Part shown: piece after piece, positions 22,101 to 34,532 of the stretch | Position numbering within the stretch: position 1 is the first letter of the stretch | Layout: the number at the start of each line of letters is the position of its first letter | DNA from: Silene noctiflora | Taxonomy: Eukaryota; Streptophyta; Magnoliopsida; Caryophyllales; Caryophyllaceae | Length of the DNA stretch: 64,000 nucleotides | NCBI GenBank assembly: GCA_009801015.1 | Contig: VHZZ01000040.1 | Coordinates: 155,484-219,483 of the forward strand | Direction of reading: 5' to 3' | The notes under the pieces: generated by a model | The model's database searches: none | Told to the model about the DNA's origin: nothing | The model's input: only the letters and a program-made list of their open reading frames with translations | Program-made: the position numbers and the translations under genes

Positions 22101-25100
22101 CCAGTAACTTATGATCTCTGCTACTCTAGAATTTGCATTGTGTTAATCAAGCTGATACCTACAAATTTGGATCATTTCAGTTTCAGAAAATATAAATGAT
22201 AGTACCAAGCACCTCATCCCACAAATAGAAGTAGGCTTTCCTCCAATGATCCTTTGTCTTTAGTACGTTGATCTCTTCCTGCAGAAAATTTGGCGCAGCA
22301 TCAACACTGTCCCACAACATGGAAAACCCAATGTTTTAAATCCACCTTGCATAAACAGTGAACAACTTATAATGGAACTAGAAGCAATGAGGGATACCAT
22401 GATACAACTGGACAATAAGGAACAGCATATGCCGCCAGCCTTGGATCTGAGAAATATTCATCTGATTTTGGATGATCGGCTGTGCCAGGAGATGATGATG
22501 AAAGTTAACATCAACAATAAATCTCAACCTTGGTATTAACCATAACGTAAGACTTGTTAAACAGATTAAAGAACACAGCTAGGAAGAAATCCCTAAATTT
22601 CCCTTCTCAATGAGAGAATAAAGCAGAAGAGTAAATTTCTGGTATGCTTTCTATTATAGCATCCATAGGATCAAATATTCTGAAAGATGTCCCCATTAAC
22701 TGTGATGGACCGGTGGACTGAATGCTATTGTATTTCATCATGCAGTTAGCCACCCTATGCAAGAACTTAATGTAACAGCTTCATCAATCCACTTTTGCAT
22801 ATCTCTTTGCTCATATCAATTTACTCTATATCCACAAAGTAAAGCATCTGAAGTTTCTCCTTCACATCTCACTCTTGATCTTTACACATAACTACAAACA
22901 ACTTTGTTCCATATTTCCATTGTTTGACTTTCTGTTTTAAGAAAGCCAACTTCCTTGTTTGGACAAAGTTGTGGGAACTAGTAACCCCAAATCCAACCAT
23001 CAAACTACCAGAAAATCACCTAACCCCTTCCACTCAAGCCAAACATTTTCAAACTTGAAAGATTATTTAGCTTCACAAGATCTTTGGACGCTCAAAAGAA
23101 CCAATGCATAAGGAGTGATTTAACAAAACTATGTCATGAACTCTTGGATAAGGTTTCTCGCGGTAGAAAAGAGAAACTGATCAACAAGACCAAACAGACA
23201 ATTCTTCATGACTTAACCAAATGAATTGCCACCTTGTAGTGTTTTAGAAGAGGGTGAATGAATTAGAAGAATCGACAAAACAGACCTCAATAAAGACCTA
23301 ACAGCGAAGTCACCACCCAAACAGCAAACTAATTTCCAAAGATAAATTAATAAATATTAATACCTACTGCAAAACATCACAAATATCATCGCCATTTGGA
23401 CCAAAAATTAAAATGAGGCCTCAGAAAGATTTGTCACCTAAAAATCTAGGCTTGCAACAAACACAAATCTCTCTTTCCAAATGACGCGAGCATGGTATAT
23501 AAATGCTCCCGTCACCCCGTTACATAACACAAGTCCATGTCACCGTTGTATTAATTTTCGTTATGGCCTACCAAAAAACGCCGATTTCCCCCTCCAACAG
23601 TGAATGCCTATGAACTTGGGGCTTAAAAAAATATTGAGTAGTATCTAACGTCAAATCAAGGGAAAATCTTACTCAAGAGTGGTAATAACATAGACAATAG
23701 AAAGCATTTATTAAAAAAAAATCACAAAAATAGAAATGTGAAAAAATTGAAATGCCTCGAACACAAAACTATTGCAGCTATATCAGACCATGACAAAAAA
23801 ATAGTGACTGCTTGGTGAAGGAAAAAATAGGTTTTAAGATTGTGAAGAAGAAATCACGTACCAGGCCATGGACATGTATAAGTCAATACACGCATGCTAT
23901 CGCCCCATCTACAGAAATAGGGACTGATCTTATATTGAAGCAGCCATTTAAAATGCATGTCCAACGTGTCAAACCATTCATTGCTTCCATGTTCCACATT
24001 GTATCGGTCCTCAATGACTGTATCAGATATCTAGAGAAGAAGTCAAAGAAAGATGCACAAATACTACAAAGGTATGGTCATGAACTGACAGCATCCTTAA
24101 GTTGGCACAACATTACCAATAAAATAAAAAATCTATAAGGAATCACAAAACAAATTTTCGGAGTTGAAATCACTTTCATTAACAAGGGATGCACAATGCA
24201 TGGAGCTATGTCAAAGCAAAAACCATAAAAGATAACGGTTTTTATACCGTGTGCCCTAATAAGCCTAATAGGGAAAGATTTACAAGAGATTCTCATAAAA
24301 AAATGCAAGTATAAAATTAAATTTACCATAATTAATGAGAATCTCCTGTAAATCTTTCCCTATTAGGCTTATTAATGTGGGCCCTTAGGGCACACGTTAG
24401 AAAAACTGAAAAGCGATAAAACAAAAGAGACCAAAGTTATATAGGAGTGTCAGTTTCCACTGTTTGGTTAATAATTTGGAAACGTGGGGGTTAGATCATT
24501 TGGCTAGTAAGTTGGATCAGATGGAAATGAAGGGAGGGAAATGAAAGGATACATTTTTCTCCCCACAAGCCAAATCTACCCTCCCCTCCTGCCTTTGTGT
24601 CCCCTTACCTCCTTTTTGTATCCAAATAAAGGGTTAGACACTTAACAATAGGGCCAGTTGAGTGCAAGGTGTGGTGTGTCAACTTGATTAAAATTCATAG
24701 AGTATGAACAAAGTACAAATGAGCCTAATTGATGTAACTCTTATCACTAGTACATCAACAACCTGGGGGGCATTGGCGGGTTCATCGTTCCAATTAAACG
24801 TGTGTGACTAGCACAGACAATACCGTTGCTCACAGTACTAGATGGAGCCTCACCCCAACATTGGAGTAATTAATAGCTTCTTTAACTAGAACATTTACTG
24901 ACTTTGTCATTCACAGAAAAGCTTTTGGAATTTAAAAAGAGTTACTGACAAGGCTTCGCAAAGGACTGTGTTCAACTTCCCCTCCACTAAAAATAAGATT
25001 TTATAAAAGTTCCAATTTTCAACACGGATTAAATCGACAAAAGCAGAGAAGCATATCACAAAAATATAATAACTAGATTAGTCAACAAGAACACATAATT

Positions 25101-28100
25101 TACTTGCAAAATCTTAAAGGCAGGAAACAGGATACGCCAATTACAGCAGGAAGCGATGGTGTAATTGGAAGTGTGAAGTCCCAAACTGTCAAGCTTATCT
25201 TTACATGAACTGAACGGCTTAGAGTAGAATCTTCCTCCATCATATCAGCAGCCCCATTATCGGTTAAAAACTCGGAAAATGATGGAGACAGAAGAACACG
25301 ATTCAGGTTTGAACTCACGGATTTTGCTTTGTTAACCTATACAGAAAATATGCAAATAAGGCACCGTGAGAAAGCATACAATTATGAATTCGAATGGACC
25401 AGGAATAAAATTGAAGTATTGAACAATAATATATGATCACTTCACCATTTCATCTACTGAGTTATGGTTAACTGCTTCCATGATCTCCAGACAGGTACTC
25501 AATTCTCTGAAAAGATCACGTTTTTCAGCTTTACCCAAGCTTGACGTTGCAGATCTGTGACAACCCATAATATATCACTTAAGTGGAAGAAAATGGAAGA
25601 ATTTAGATAGCCAGAATACTTATTTTTATAATGATAACTAGAAATGTATACACTAATATCAAGTGTTCCCAATTATACTAAAAATTAACTGAGTTAGCGG
25701 GAGCAGGTTATCACGGTGCATCGGCCTTGATTGCAAGGACAAGTATGTCTCCCTGATATATTCCTGGAGGTTGGTCACTGGGCACATCAATGGAAAACCA
25801 TAACGAAGTTGTTTCTCTGCAATGATGATAGAGTTACCAGTTACCATCAGAAAATAGAAACAATATGCTGAGCTTAGCTAAAATCTTCCCTAAAGCTAAA
25901 AATGTGTTCCAACTAAACAACATGCAGTTATTGCAGTAGAAAAAAATACCCAGGGTACAGGCTAATGCGAGAGACTGGCAGGTCTAGAGGCACAAGAGCA
26001 TCTGGAACTCCTAAAACGGGAGCAACACGCCGGATCTTCAAAGATTGGCCGACAACCAACCTGAATACAGAAAGCATGGAACCTCAAAGCAGACCTTAAT
26101 AAACTAAACAGAACAGAAACCCAAAAAGAACTGAAAACATTCAGAAACTAACCGATCACCAGAAGCAGAGGTAAGGTCATTACATTGCACCTGTACTGTT
26201 CCTGCAACACCGCAGCTACCCCAAGAAACCTTTGGTCGTAGAGCAATTTGAACGCTTTCTCTCTCATTTCTAGCAGCTAGCAGATTCATCTACAAGATAG
26301 CAAGAATTTAAATGAGAACATAAACATCATATTATCTTCCATCATTTCCTCTAGTCTCCACAAAATTTTAATTAAAGACGAACACTTCCATAGAAGTTGA
26401 ACCTTTGTTCCCTAAGATAAGATGTAAACATCCACAGGGAATATACAATAGCCTGAATTCCTGCCAATGGAAAAAGGCAAAAATAATGGCTAGGCCAGAA
26501 CAAACTTAGACTCCCTAGCATAGAGTGAGTGTATTCCTAGTACTATGGACTTCTTTTCCCTCCCAGAGTCCCAGATAGAGAAATCTACGATGGCTACATT
26601 CTATCAGAGCATTCTTCTACAACTCCGGCATTATTTATTAGGGTCAACCCAGATTTATTAAAACAAGGAACATAAATAGGAACAGTTTCAGCGATGATAC
26701 ACTGGGTATGACTTGATTTTACCGAGAGCAAGATAGAAGCTTCTATTTTTCCTCAATTACAGAAAGCTTTGTCAATGGACTGTCTAGAAACTATGTTACT
26801 TCGATACTTCACTTAACCGCCGTGTCACGTGTCGGTGTCCGACACGACACGACACTTTGACACTTCAATTTAGACCACAAAATAGGAAAATTCACCCAAA
26901 ATAGCCGTGTCCGACACTCCAACACGTGTCGGTGTCTGACACGTGTCGGAGAGTCAGAGTAACACAGTCTAGAAATAAGAATCCCGCTTCTGGGAATGGC
27001 GAAATCCCCAAGTATATTCTTTTGTGTCTTAAGTTAATACATGGAGTATATCATATACTGACTACTAAGGTAACTATTACAGAGTATATAGCTAATTCTA
27101 TTGCTCCTTGTATTCATTCTCTGATCTTCACTTCAAGATAACTATTACTCTGATAAAGTTGTCTCTTTTTGCCACTTTACTTTCTCGACAAGTCGACTAC
27201 ATAACTCACTACAGTCACTAGAATAGTCCAAAGCAGTACATATTGTCTCACAATGGCAACTGTTTACACTGTTGACTTTCTATATATTTATTGCAGTCTC
27301 ATCAGGCGTGTACAGAAAACAACTTCTCAATGTCATATATTGAAGTTGTGTACACCAAACCAAGTTTCACTCTCCTCAAGTAGAAGGAAGCCTCTTAGAG
27401 GCTTTAGGGTGATAATAGTAGCGTAAAAGATGAGGGATTCAGAATAGAGTAGTTGTGCACCTAGCGCATACATCTTTCTAGGACGTGTGGATAGGTTCAC
27501 TTGGTCAGCATGTGCCTTGATCATCTATATCACAACAGCTAGCAATGCATCTCATTTCTCGTAAGTAAGATGTAATATATTACTCCCCCCATTTCATTAA
27601 CATCTTCTTTCTTTCCATTTTGGGTCTTTTCACTATGATCTTCCTCTTTCCTTTTTGACACAAAATATGTGGCTAATAACACGCCCTCCTTAAAAAAGAA
27701 CCACAAGTTCGTTTATCTTCCCTGATATATTGTTCCCAGAAGCAAGAAGAAGATCATCGTGAAATTGAGGGAGTATAAGATATCAGATTAACTAGTATGG
27801 AGACTCTGGACCTTGACCAAACACCTCGCCATACAGTAGACAAGTCAAGGGCAAAGCACAAGTGAGCACCCGGCCAAGGTGACGGACATCCTTGTGGATT
27901 GCAAGAGCATGCCTAGTTAGTGACTGATCACCAACACTAGGTTTCAAGCGCATAATATACTACCACCTCCATTTGACTTTAGTGGTTGACCGATGTCAAT
28001 TACCTTGCACCATTAAATTCTCTACATATATTTATCAGAACAAATCATTTTCATATTATTATTATTATTACTCGTATTATTGTTTAATAGGGATATTACA

Positions 28101-29719
28101 TAAATGGGATGGGGAGAGGTATTACAAAAAACAAAACAAAAACATCACTACACAAGTAGAACAAAAAAGACTTTAACATACGTACAGTCTCCAACTGCCG
28201 TGGCATTTCCTGTGACCCAACATTTGCAGTACTAGGCATGCACCAAACATGCAGTAATTCAGAAGACGGGACTTCTGAGGGATCAATGGCCCCTTTCAAC
28301 GCAATTGAAGCAACAGAAGCCCCATCACTCCATCCATATGACGTCCCTCCTCCTGCTACACCTTCAACTGGTGGCACCGTCGAGTCATGTGTATTCCCTA
28401 ATAAACAAAAATGTACCACCAAACGCACAAATCAACAACCAAACTTATCTTACCCATTACAATATGAAGACATGAAGACATACAGAACCATTGTTACCAT
28501 TAAATGCCTACAAAACTAGCACACGCCAAATGGCGACACAAGCTAGAACAATTTTTGGTTGTATCGATCATTTGTTTAGCTTTCTATGTTGAGAGAACAT
28601 TCAAATATGCAAATTGGTCATCTACTTGCGGAAAAGTACAATCTAATTTAGCCCACTCGTCATCCAAAAACAATAGGCCTCATCCTCCTACTTAGGTCTC
28701 CAAGCCAAAACTTAATGTAATGAAATGATGGAAACTGAGGGAGTATCCGCTTAACTCCACGAGTCCATATTATTCTCATGTAAAGCCGCCTTACACAGCC
28801 ATTGAGTAACACAGATCTACTTATACAAATAGCGTGTCCCATTTAAATAAAAAGACCTTTACGCTTAAGCACGAATGCGGGATAATCAATATGTACCATT
28901 AGTCAATTAGAATCACAATGTACACAATAAAATAGAAACTACGTCAGCAGTTATATCGAAATTCGCAAGTATGACAATAATTACTTGATCAAATGTAGTA
29001 TCCACTCAATTCCAGACAAATTAACATATCATTTCACCAATCTAAACACAAACAAGCTCAATAACAGGGACAATATCCATCAGTGAAACTCGTAATTTTG
29101 CGAAAACCACAAATTACACATTTACTAATCATACATCAAATTCTAACACAATATAATGCAAAATTTATCCATAAAACAGAACTATGTCCTAAAATCACAC
29201 CAAAACCTTTACAATTAAGCTCAACTGCGCGATAATCGATAAATACCAGCAAAATTACACATCGTAAACAGATTACTTCAGCAATTATATCAACTTTGTA
29301 AATTCTAAACATAACATAAAACAATATATCCATAAAACAGAATCATGTGGTAAAATCACTCCAAAACCTTTACGATTAAGCTCGACTGCGCGATAACCGA
29401 AATACAACTGTAGAATTAAACATTGTAAACAATAAAAATAGAAATTACTTCAGCAATTATATCAAATTTCGCAAGTTCTAGCATAATATAATGCAAAATT
29501 ATCCATAAAACAGAATAATGTAGTAAAATCACATCAACACCTTCACGATTAAGCTCAAATTCGCGATAATCGATATAAAAACAATAAAATTCCACATCGT
29601 AAACGATAAAAATATAAATTACTGCAACAGTTACATCAAATTCGTAATTACTGGATAATTAATCAAAATAAAAAAGAGTGATAATGAAGAAATCATTGAG
29701 ATATACCTGAATTATCCAT
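16158..29719 (-). CDS. Putative glycoside hydrolase, GH123 catalytic domain (DUF4091) protein
   Basis: Sixteen coding exons on the minus strand: 29719-29707, 28397-28186, 26289-26153, 26060-25950, 25816-25715, 25554-25446, 25336-25136, 24030-23862, 22479-22398, 22306-22213, 20219-20123, 19223-19130, 17945-17879, 17531-17358, 16861-16739, 16322-16158. Every junction is GT-AG and the phases agree; 649 aa. The start ATG opens MDNSG in a tiny first exon. The N-terminal third resembles the beta-sandwich part (motif NLLAARNERESVQ). The catalytic part has SDTVIEDRY, FKWLLQYKISPYFCRWG and AYFYLWDEPLN, then EWWTYVCMGPSDPHPN, and the C-terminal PGDGVLYYPGE...SLRLE...GLQDIEYL block that defines DUF4091. 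The Asp-Glu pair D409-E410 matches the catalytic DE pair of bacterial GH123 beta-N-acetylgalactosaminidase. Plant members are uncharacterised, so substrate and location are unknown. No signal peptide is evident. Introns host several MITEs. Confidence 0.9.
16379..16599. mobile_element. MITE in the last GH123 intron (AATTCTCAT ends)
   Basis: Inverted ends AATTCTCATTTC and GAAATGAGAATT, followed inwards by CACGGTCTTAACTTAAGATGG and its imperfect complement ending CTTAAGACGGATACCACCCG. It is about 220 bp, AT-rich inside, without coding. It belongs to a family whose ends recur at 49000, 50700 and 55300. Confidence 0.7.
21112..21413. mobile_element. Probable MITE in a GH123 intron (GCCCAAGACT ends)
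   Basis: Left phrase GAGCCCAAGACTTAGAGAGG is matched in inverted form near 21390-21410 by TTTGCCTCGCGTCTTGGGCC. The span is about 300 bp in the intron 20220-22212. No target duplication was found, so the exact borders are uncertain. Confidence 0.5.
24235..24410. mobile_element. Foldback MITE in a GH123 intron (GTGTGCCCTAA ends)
   Basis: A near-perfect inverted pair: the left arm carries GTGTGCCCTAATAAGCCTAA and GGGAAAGATTTACAAGAGAT; the right arm is its complement with a 14-base insertion (the GGGCCCACATT-type segment). Only about 30 bases separate the arms. Element of about 176 bp, in the intron 24031-25135, which a transcript would fold into a hairpin. Confidence 0.75.
26818..26957. mobile_element. 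Small CGTGTCGG-rich inverted element
   Basis: Blocks ACGTGTCGGTGTCCGACACG near 26827 and ACACGTGTCGGTGTCTGACA near 26922 form overlapping palindromes around an AT-rich core. It is likely a small TIR element in GH123 intron 2; borders and class are uncertain. Confidence 0.4.
27583..27773. mobile_element. Stowaway-like MITE in GH123 intron 2
   Basis: Ends are CTCCCCCCATTTCA and its inverted partner TGAAATTGAGGGAG, flanked by TA at 27581-27582 and 27774-27775, the Tc1/mariner target. 191 bp, no coding. Confidence 0.8.
28857..29660. repeat. Tandem repeat of about 175 bp in GH123 intron 1
   Basis: The anchor phrase ACGATTAAGCTC...GCGATAATCGA recurs near 28857, 29207, 29366 and 29541, with a degraded unit in the 350-base interval. 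Other shared blocks are ATCCATAAAACAGAAT and ACTTCAGCAATTATATCAA. There are about 4 to 5 diverged units, ending some 50 bases from the first coding exon. Confidence 0.7.
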
Positions 29720-30104
29720 GGCGTCAATGAAGATCGATTGAATAATCTAAAAAATGTTGATTGAAAATATCTTAATTATTACGCCCAGAAATCCAGAATT
29801 ATATGATATCAGATAATCAGATGAATCGTCTGCGTTAACTGACTGCTGTACTTGTTTTGTTTCCTTTAAAAAAAGCACTTTTTTATTTTTCTTGGGGGAC
29901 GTAATATTGTGACACCGTCTCATATTAAGATAATACGATCCATGAGATATTGTTTTTATTAGTCTATTTTAAGATGAACATTTCTTTTTTGTGTAAAGGA
30001 AGTCGGAAGAGAGATTTTGGTGTTAACGGATTTGAACCAATGTCATAAGCACCACCATTCATGAATGATGAACCCATGTCCTGAGTTGTTGAGTACCACC
30101 TCAA
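29720..30104. promoter_or_regulatory. Leader and promoter side of the GH123 gene
   Basis: This is the left part of the 1.3-kb region between two divergent genes (GH123 leftward, P450 rightward). The GH123 5' UTR should lie just above 29720. At 30017-30095 the minus strand reads GGTTCAAATCC with tRNA-like surroundings, a pol III B-box-like word that may belong to an old SINE. No TATA box is assigned. Confidence 0.4.
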
Positions 30105-30280
30105 GGCCCGGTTCTCTTAGACTTATTTTCTACTAATTTCAGTTCAATTCAGCTCTATTCAATTTAGTTTCGTTCAGTTCAGCTCTTCTGTACACAAATT
30201 AACTCTTACTTCAGTTCAGTTCAGTTTAGTTCCATTAAGTTTAGTTCAGTTAGACAAATTCAATCTAAAAAAACAGGGCC
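30105..30280. mobile_element. Tourist-like (PIF/Harbinger) MITE
   Basis: Left end GGCCCGGTTCTCTTAGAC, right end inverted as GGCCCTGTTTTTTTAG. The right flank is TAA and the left flank CAA, compatible with a mutated TAA target duplication. The interior has repeated CAGTTCAGTTCAG words like those amplified in the kinase intron array at 10560-11470. 176 bp. Confidence 0.65.
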
Positions 30281-31035
30281 TAAGATTAACATATTCGTCT
30301 TAAGGTTAAAACGAGTCAAATATTAACTCGTTTGGACAAATCTGATAAGCATTTGCGAGTCTCTAGGCTATCTACTTTTGTTTTATCCATTATATTTAAC
30401 CTGTTTTAAATTTAAGACGAATATAGTCATTTTAAGCAATAATTTGTATATTACGAAATACAATAAAGGGAAAGTGAAAAGGGAAAACACAAAATCACCA
30501 TACATCAATCTTAAACTCTTAACAACTAGGCTAAGATCTTTTCGATACCATTACGAAATGACATGAACAAGTTATTATAGGATTGTTGCACGTTGGACTC
30601 CACTAGATTTAGCTCGGTACTACCTGGTGGCGCCCAATTTCGACACCACCTTTTAACTTATTAGAGTCCTTACTTATTACATGTGAGAAAGTGGCGCCGA
30701 AATTAAGCATCACCAGTTACGCTAACTCATTTTCCAATATCCATTACAAAGATACACTTAAATGTATATTTTCCAATATCCATTACAAAGATAGACTTAA
30801 ATGTATAGTTTATTGCATATCCCATACCTCAATTAGTACAACTTTAGTACAAGAAGTCAATAGTTTCCTACCAAATAACCAACCCCACTACTTCACTAGT
30901 GACTTTATTAAAGCCTTGGACCAATATGAACTAACTACTACTAGTCTACTACTACTATCAACTCTATACTCTTCTTTTGCTTACCCAAAAAAATGCTAAA
31001 TCCATTTTAATTTATCTCCTACTCCATATTAAAAG
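30281..31035 (+). promoter_or_regulatory. Promoter side of the P450 gene
   Basis: Non-coding DNA up to the P450 ATG. Positions 30620-30715 carry a GGTGGCGCC...GAAAGTGGCGCCGAAATT repeat related to copies at 34120-34520 and 35570-35700. Positions 30735-30805 hold a 36-base direct duplication (TTTTCCAATATCCATTACAA twice). The short open frame spanning it has no recognisable domain. Confidence 0.4.
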
Positions 31036-34000
31036 ATGCAAATCTTCCTAATATCATCATCCATCCTACTAATACTAATCCTTACAAAACTCGTCCACAT
31101 AATCTTCTGGATACCATGGATAATAGGTCGCAGGTTCAAAAAACAGGGCATAAGAGGCCCACCCTACCGGCCTATATTCGGTAATACAAGTGAAATCAGA
31201 CGTATGTACGCTCAAGTTCAATCTAACCCGATGCAACATGTAACAGTCGATAATGAACCATTATTAAACCATGATATATGTCACAGGGTCATGCCTTTTT
31301 ACCACGAATGGTCGGGCCAGTATGGGAAGACGTTTTTATATTGGTTTGGGGTTAGGCCCATGGTTACGATATCCGACCCGGATATGATCCGGGAAGTATT
31401 GATGAATAATAACGGGTCGTTTAAGAAAATTAAGCATAATCCTTTAGCTAAGATGTTATTTGGGTATGGGCTTGTTGGGCTTGAAGGTGATAAATGGGCT
31501 TTTCATCGTCGGATTGCTAATCAAGCTTTTAATATGGAGCGGGTCAAGGTATACGGTTACCAACTTTTCTTATACGATTCACAAATTCTTGTTTAAGACA
31601 AGAATATCCGTTTTATTGTTGAAATAGGCCAAGTATTACCAATTATGTAGATGACCAAATAATATTATTTAGGGAATATCGTAATTTTGTCTCATTTATC
31701 TAAATAGCGTAGTACTTGACCTGAATAAATACCCCGGTCGTCGTAAGGAGAGTACTAACTATATATGAAATATGATTAGCAATTTTAATTTTCTTTTTTT
31801 GGTATTTGTTACAGTAATATTTTTATTTTCTTTTTTTGATAATATAAATAATAGGGAAGAAAACCTGAATAATACGTTAAAATAAATAAGGAAGAAAATC
31901 GTAATTTTCTCATTTTTCTAAATAGTGTAGTACTTGACCTGTTTTAACTTTTAAATGAATATCTCCGTCTTAAGGAACCGTACTAACTATATATGATTAG
32001 CAATTTTAATTTTCTTTTTTTGGTATTTGTTAATATTTTTATTTTTTTGTGTAAATGGAGCAACCAAAGTAATAATAATCATGAGTGATTTTATTCGGGT
32101 TAGATGTTTTTATTCGTTAATGACTTTATAGGTTAAATTAGCTTATTAACGAAGTTTTTAATATTGTAACTTGCTCAAAAGTGCGAATTTGCGATTTATC
32201 TCTTAGACTCGTCAGATTATGTAATTATAAGCCAATCTAACGAGTCTAAGAGATAAATTAGCTTATTTACGAAAGAAATGAATTTTGTCTGTGGATAAAC
32301 ATAGTCGAATTTGTACGCAGGGTTGGATACCGGACATTGTCGCAAGTACAAGTAAGACGTTAACGCGGTGGGAGGAGATCGGAAGAGGAAGAGAGGAATT
32401 CGAACTCGAAATTAATCATGAACTTCATAATCTAAGTGCAGATATTATTTCTATAACTGCATTTGGTAGTAGTTATGAAGAAGGAAAAAGGATTTTTGAA
32501 TTGCAAGAAAAACAAATGCATTTGGTTTCTCTTGCTCTTAGGAGTGTCTATATTCCTGGATTTAGGTAAGTAGTCGACGTTATTCAGAACGTTTTATTTT
32601 TAAGACGGATATATCCGTCTTCAAAGAAACTAATTATTTATGCTCTGATACACCTAAGTTGGGTAAGCATTGTCTTATGCTCTAGTTCCTAGAAAACGTT
32701 CATTCCGGTTTAAAGTATTTACCTAAAATGGGTCCACGTCATCACCGAAGTTAGGCTTATATTCTACTCGCTAAGCCGGTCGGAGACCATACCCAAAGTG
32801 TCACTTAAGTGCCACGTCTCCAATGGGGATGGCGACTTGACTTGAAAACGTCGTCCCCCCGGCAACTCGATCTATAAGTTAGAATTTGGCTTAATTTTTT
32901 GCAAATTTGGATCCATCTCTCAGAACAAAGTCGCCACGGGGTTGGCGGTTTAGGTTGACCGGTTGGCGTTTTGACTTCAAGTCACCAACCGAGTGAGCGG
33001 TTTGACTTCCTCATCTAGCTTCGCAAAAGCTGATCATATGTGGACCCATTTTTGGTTAATATTTTGAAATCTAACCCATTTCGTTATTAATTTGATAAAT
33101 AAACTCATTTTTGGAAAAAAAATCACCGTTCTCTATTAAGCGTTACTTAATGTCATATTTCCGTTTATAGGTTCCTACCAACAAAGCGAAACAAGGAGAG
33201 AAAGAAACTCGATTATGAAACTCGAGAAGCCATAAGATCATTGATGGAAAGAACCAAAATCTCAGGAGAAAACTCGAGAAATTTGCTAAATTTATTTACG
33301 ACAACCACAGACGATGATGATAGGACACAAACATGCTTAACAGTCGACGAAGTGATCGAAGAATGCAAGACATTTTATTTTGCAGGAAAAGATACAACTG
33401 CTAATTTATTAACTTGGGCATTTGTTCTTCTTGCTGCACATCATGAATGGCAAGAGAAGGCAAGGGATGAAGTTTTTCGAGTTCTGGGTGTTGACGGTCT
33501 TCCTACGTCTCATAACATCAACGATTTTAAGCTCGTAAGTGTTTCATCTACTTAATTTCGTATGACCTGGGTTCAAATCGCGTAAATTATGAGGGAGACT
33601 GATAACAGAGATAAAGACCATTCCTGAAAAATTAACCAGTTTGATAAATTCTGGTTCCGCTACTGACTAGACAAAACCCGACTGGTTTGTTAACAGATAA
33701 ACATGATACTGAACGAAACAATGAGGTTATACCCTCCTGCAGTGATGCTGAAACGAAGAACAGCGAAAGACGTAAAGCTCAAAGATTTAGTAATTCCTGC
33801 AGAAACACAGTTGTATTTAGCCATGACAGCAGTACATCATGACATTCAGATATGGGGAGAAGATGCAAACAAGTTTAATCCCATGAGATTTTCGGAACCT
33901 CGAAATCATTTAGCATCATTCTTTCCGTTTTCATTAGGACCAAGAGTTTGTGTTGGACAAAACTTGGCTTTGGTTGAGTCAAGGATTGTATTAGCAATGA

Positions 34001-34113
34001 TTCTGCAACAATGGTGTATTAAGTTGTCGCCTTCGTATGTTCATGCTCCTATGCAGCTTATGACTCTGCAACCTCAGTTTGGAGCTCATATCCTCTTTAG
34101 AAAAGTCGCGTAA
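31036..34113 (+). CDS. Cytochrome P450, CYP72 clan, CYP721A-like
   Basis: Coding exons 31036-31548, 32321-32565, 33171-33534 and 33697-34113; GT-AG, phases 0, 2, 0; 512 aa, a full-length P450. An N-terminal membrane anchor (residues 1-30) is followed by the proline hinge RGPPYRP. Motifs: I-helix AGKDTT (324-329), K-helix E381-x-x-R384 (ETMR), FNPMRF (434-439), and heme loop [10 protein letters not shown] (452-461) with C459 as heme ligand. Phrases such as [27 protein letters not shown] and the C-terminal SPSYVHAP...LQPQFGAH are typical of CYP721A. The enzyme should sit on the ER and use NADPH-P450 reductase; its substrate is unknown. Neighbouring CYP72-clan families act on hormones (CYP734A on brassinosteroids) or terpenoids. 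Assignment to CYP721 is from remembered sequence features. The last codons are part of a tandem triplication. Confidence 0.9.
32194..32258. repeat. 25-bp inverted repeat in P450 intron 1
   Basis: The arms 32194-32218 and 32234-32258 are complementary at 24 of 25 positions (core TCTCTTAGACTCGT), with a 15-base loop. It lies 62 bases before exon 2. It may be a small foldback element; a hairpin in the pre-mRNA next to the acceptor is possible. Confidence 0.75.
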
Positions 34114-34532
34114 GGACAGTGATAGCGGATAATAGGATGCTACCAGGTGGTACCGAGTCTTTGTAACACTTTCTTACATATCCTTATGTTGGTTTTGTTA
34201 TTTTAATGAAGCATACTTGATGAATAAGGTTATTATTTAGAAAAGTCGTGTAAGGATAGTGATAGCGGATAATAGGATGCTACCGAGTGGTATCGAGTCT
34301 TTGTAACACTTTCTTGCATAATACCCTTGTTTAGGGTCCGTTATTTTAATGAACCATACTTATTGAATAAGGTTGTTATTTAGAAAAGTCGTGTCGCGTA
34401 AGGACTAAGGAGAGTAAGGACGATGATAGCCGATATAGGGTGTTATTAGGTGATACCGAGTCTCAATATCACCATGCTCTTTTATAGGGTCCGCTATTTT
34501 AATGAACCGTGCTTGTTGAATAAGGTTATCAT
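34096..34532. repeat. Tandem triplication of the P450 3' end
   Basis: Units begin at 34096, 34236 and 34379, each with TTTAGAAAAGTCG, i.e. the last codons (FRKV) plus stop, followed by the same 3' UTR sequence (AGTGATAGCGGATAATAGG, CGAGTCTTTGTAACACTTTC, ATTTTAATGAA). Unit length is about 140-154 bp. Only the first is in frame with the gene. Units 1 and 2 are very similar; unit 3 has diverged more. Confidence 0.8.

Noticed and set aside
30691-30999. 102-codon frame upstream of the P450
   Set aside because: It overlaps a local direct duplication and promoter DNA, and has no recognisable domain.
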